Of a stretch of 64,000 bases of DNA, positions 63,500 to 64,000 are shown piece after piece. The translations under genes and the position numbers were made by a program. The stretch covers positions 1,285,704 to 1,349,703 of the forward strand of contig NW_006495778.1 in NCBI RefSeq assembly GCF_000471905.2, read 5' to 3'. Origin of the DNA: Amborella trichopoda. Taxonomy: Eukaryota; Streptophyta; Magnoliopsida; Amborellales; Amborellaceae. Numbering within the stretch: the stretch's first letter is position 1; the number at the start of each line of letters is the position of its first letter. The notes beneath the pieces are model-generated. The model ran no database searches and was not told where the DNA came from. It worked only from the letters and a program-made list of their open reading frames with translations.

Positions 63500-64000
63500 T
63501 TCGACAAGATTCCTCAAACTTCCCAAATGATTGCACTTCTCGATTCTCTTGAAGCAAAACATTCGGTGGAGCATGCTGTTGAAAGATATTTTTCATCAAC
63601 ATGGGGCCCCCGCTCAATAAATGCCTAGCAAACAGTGGAAATCTCGACAGTCTCATAACAGCCCCAAAACTGGCCAAGATCTTTATGAGGTCTCTCAAAA
63701 GTCTCTTGCCAAGTTTTATCGCATTCTGACATGTCTAAGTCAGTGCAAACTGAGAAACAGTTCCAGCAAAATCAGCCTCTAACACCGTGAAACAGACCCT
63801 ATAACTAGAGCTACATTTTCGGTATCTCAATTCGCTGTGGGACCATCACCATTGAATTTGATATAGTTGAAAACCCCCAGGGGACACTACAGAAAGAAGT
63901 TATTGGAAAAAGAGTGAAACAGGAGGAACCGCATACTATTCTTGTGCGGCCACCCTGCAACTCCACACCATTGAAGGGACAGTCACGACCAGTGAATTTT
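63500..64000. repeat. Inverted copy of 58032-58565, right member (runs off the window)
   Basis: Reverse complement of the left member with about 20-25% change by eye. A minus-strand frame 63698-63459 and a plus-strand frame near 63855-64000 are open but unrecognised. Confidence 0.8.

Overview
This window is nuclear DNA of a flowering plant. It is AT-rich and intron-bearing, and most of it consists of decayed mobile elements. Evidence for a plant includes plant-only families (a PFA-DSP phosphatase, a SKIP35-like ankyrin protein, a plant mobile domain protein), Ty1/copia, LINE and PIF/Harbinger elements, and an old copy of a plant pararetrovirus of the Florendovirus/Petuvirus type. The species cannot be told from sequence alone. 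There are two assembly gaps (13044-13527 and 47117-47642). Nothing bacterial or phage-like was seen.

Layout. 1-3370: broken endogenous pararetrovirus in two opposed fragments, one keeping a TATA box and a 27-bp minisatellite upstream of it. 3600-7700: small MITE-like elements and microsatellites. 7782-8700: fragment of a SKIP35-like gene. 9480-12602: 5'-truncated L1-type LINE. 15100-17670: PIF/Harbinger remains on the minus strand, with the transposase catalytic triad still readable. 18050-22816: two long copies of the same LTR-like sequence facing each other as an inverted repeat of about 2 kb per arm; a third LTR end lies at 25344. 25900-29460: a copia integrase scrap, minisatellites and unassigned sequence. 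31379-32162: an ENTH (epsin-type) pseudogene. 32340-36700: a decayed Tnt1-like copia element, with a second scrap of the ENTH 3' region beyond it at 37.5 kb.

The only gene that looks intact is at 37932-44714 on the minus strand. It encodes a PFA-DSP type atypical dual-specificity phosphatase in five exons (predicted 182 residues) whose splice sites all conform and whose HCKRGKHRTG active site is complete. Two MITE copies lie back to back immediately upstream of its likely TATA box.

45.3-55.1 kb: MITEs, hAT-like GGGCC-rich ends, a 410-bp direct duplication carrying a conserved hairpin, a U6 snRNA pseudogene, a 33-bp palindromic tandem array and a second PIF/Harbinger ORF1 scrap. 55.4-64 kb: more GC-rich repeat sequence built of several minisatellite families, and a plant mobile domain (PMD) pseudogene whose frame is broken only by stop codons.

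The genes do not form a working unit. The picture is one host gene inside layered, mostly dead transposon sequence. No new biological system is convincingly shown. The most interesting structural signals are the facing LTR pair, the compensated hairpin in the duplicated element, the palindromic 33-bp array and the pararetroviral promoter with its tandem array. All sequence comparisons were made by eye.
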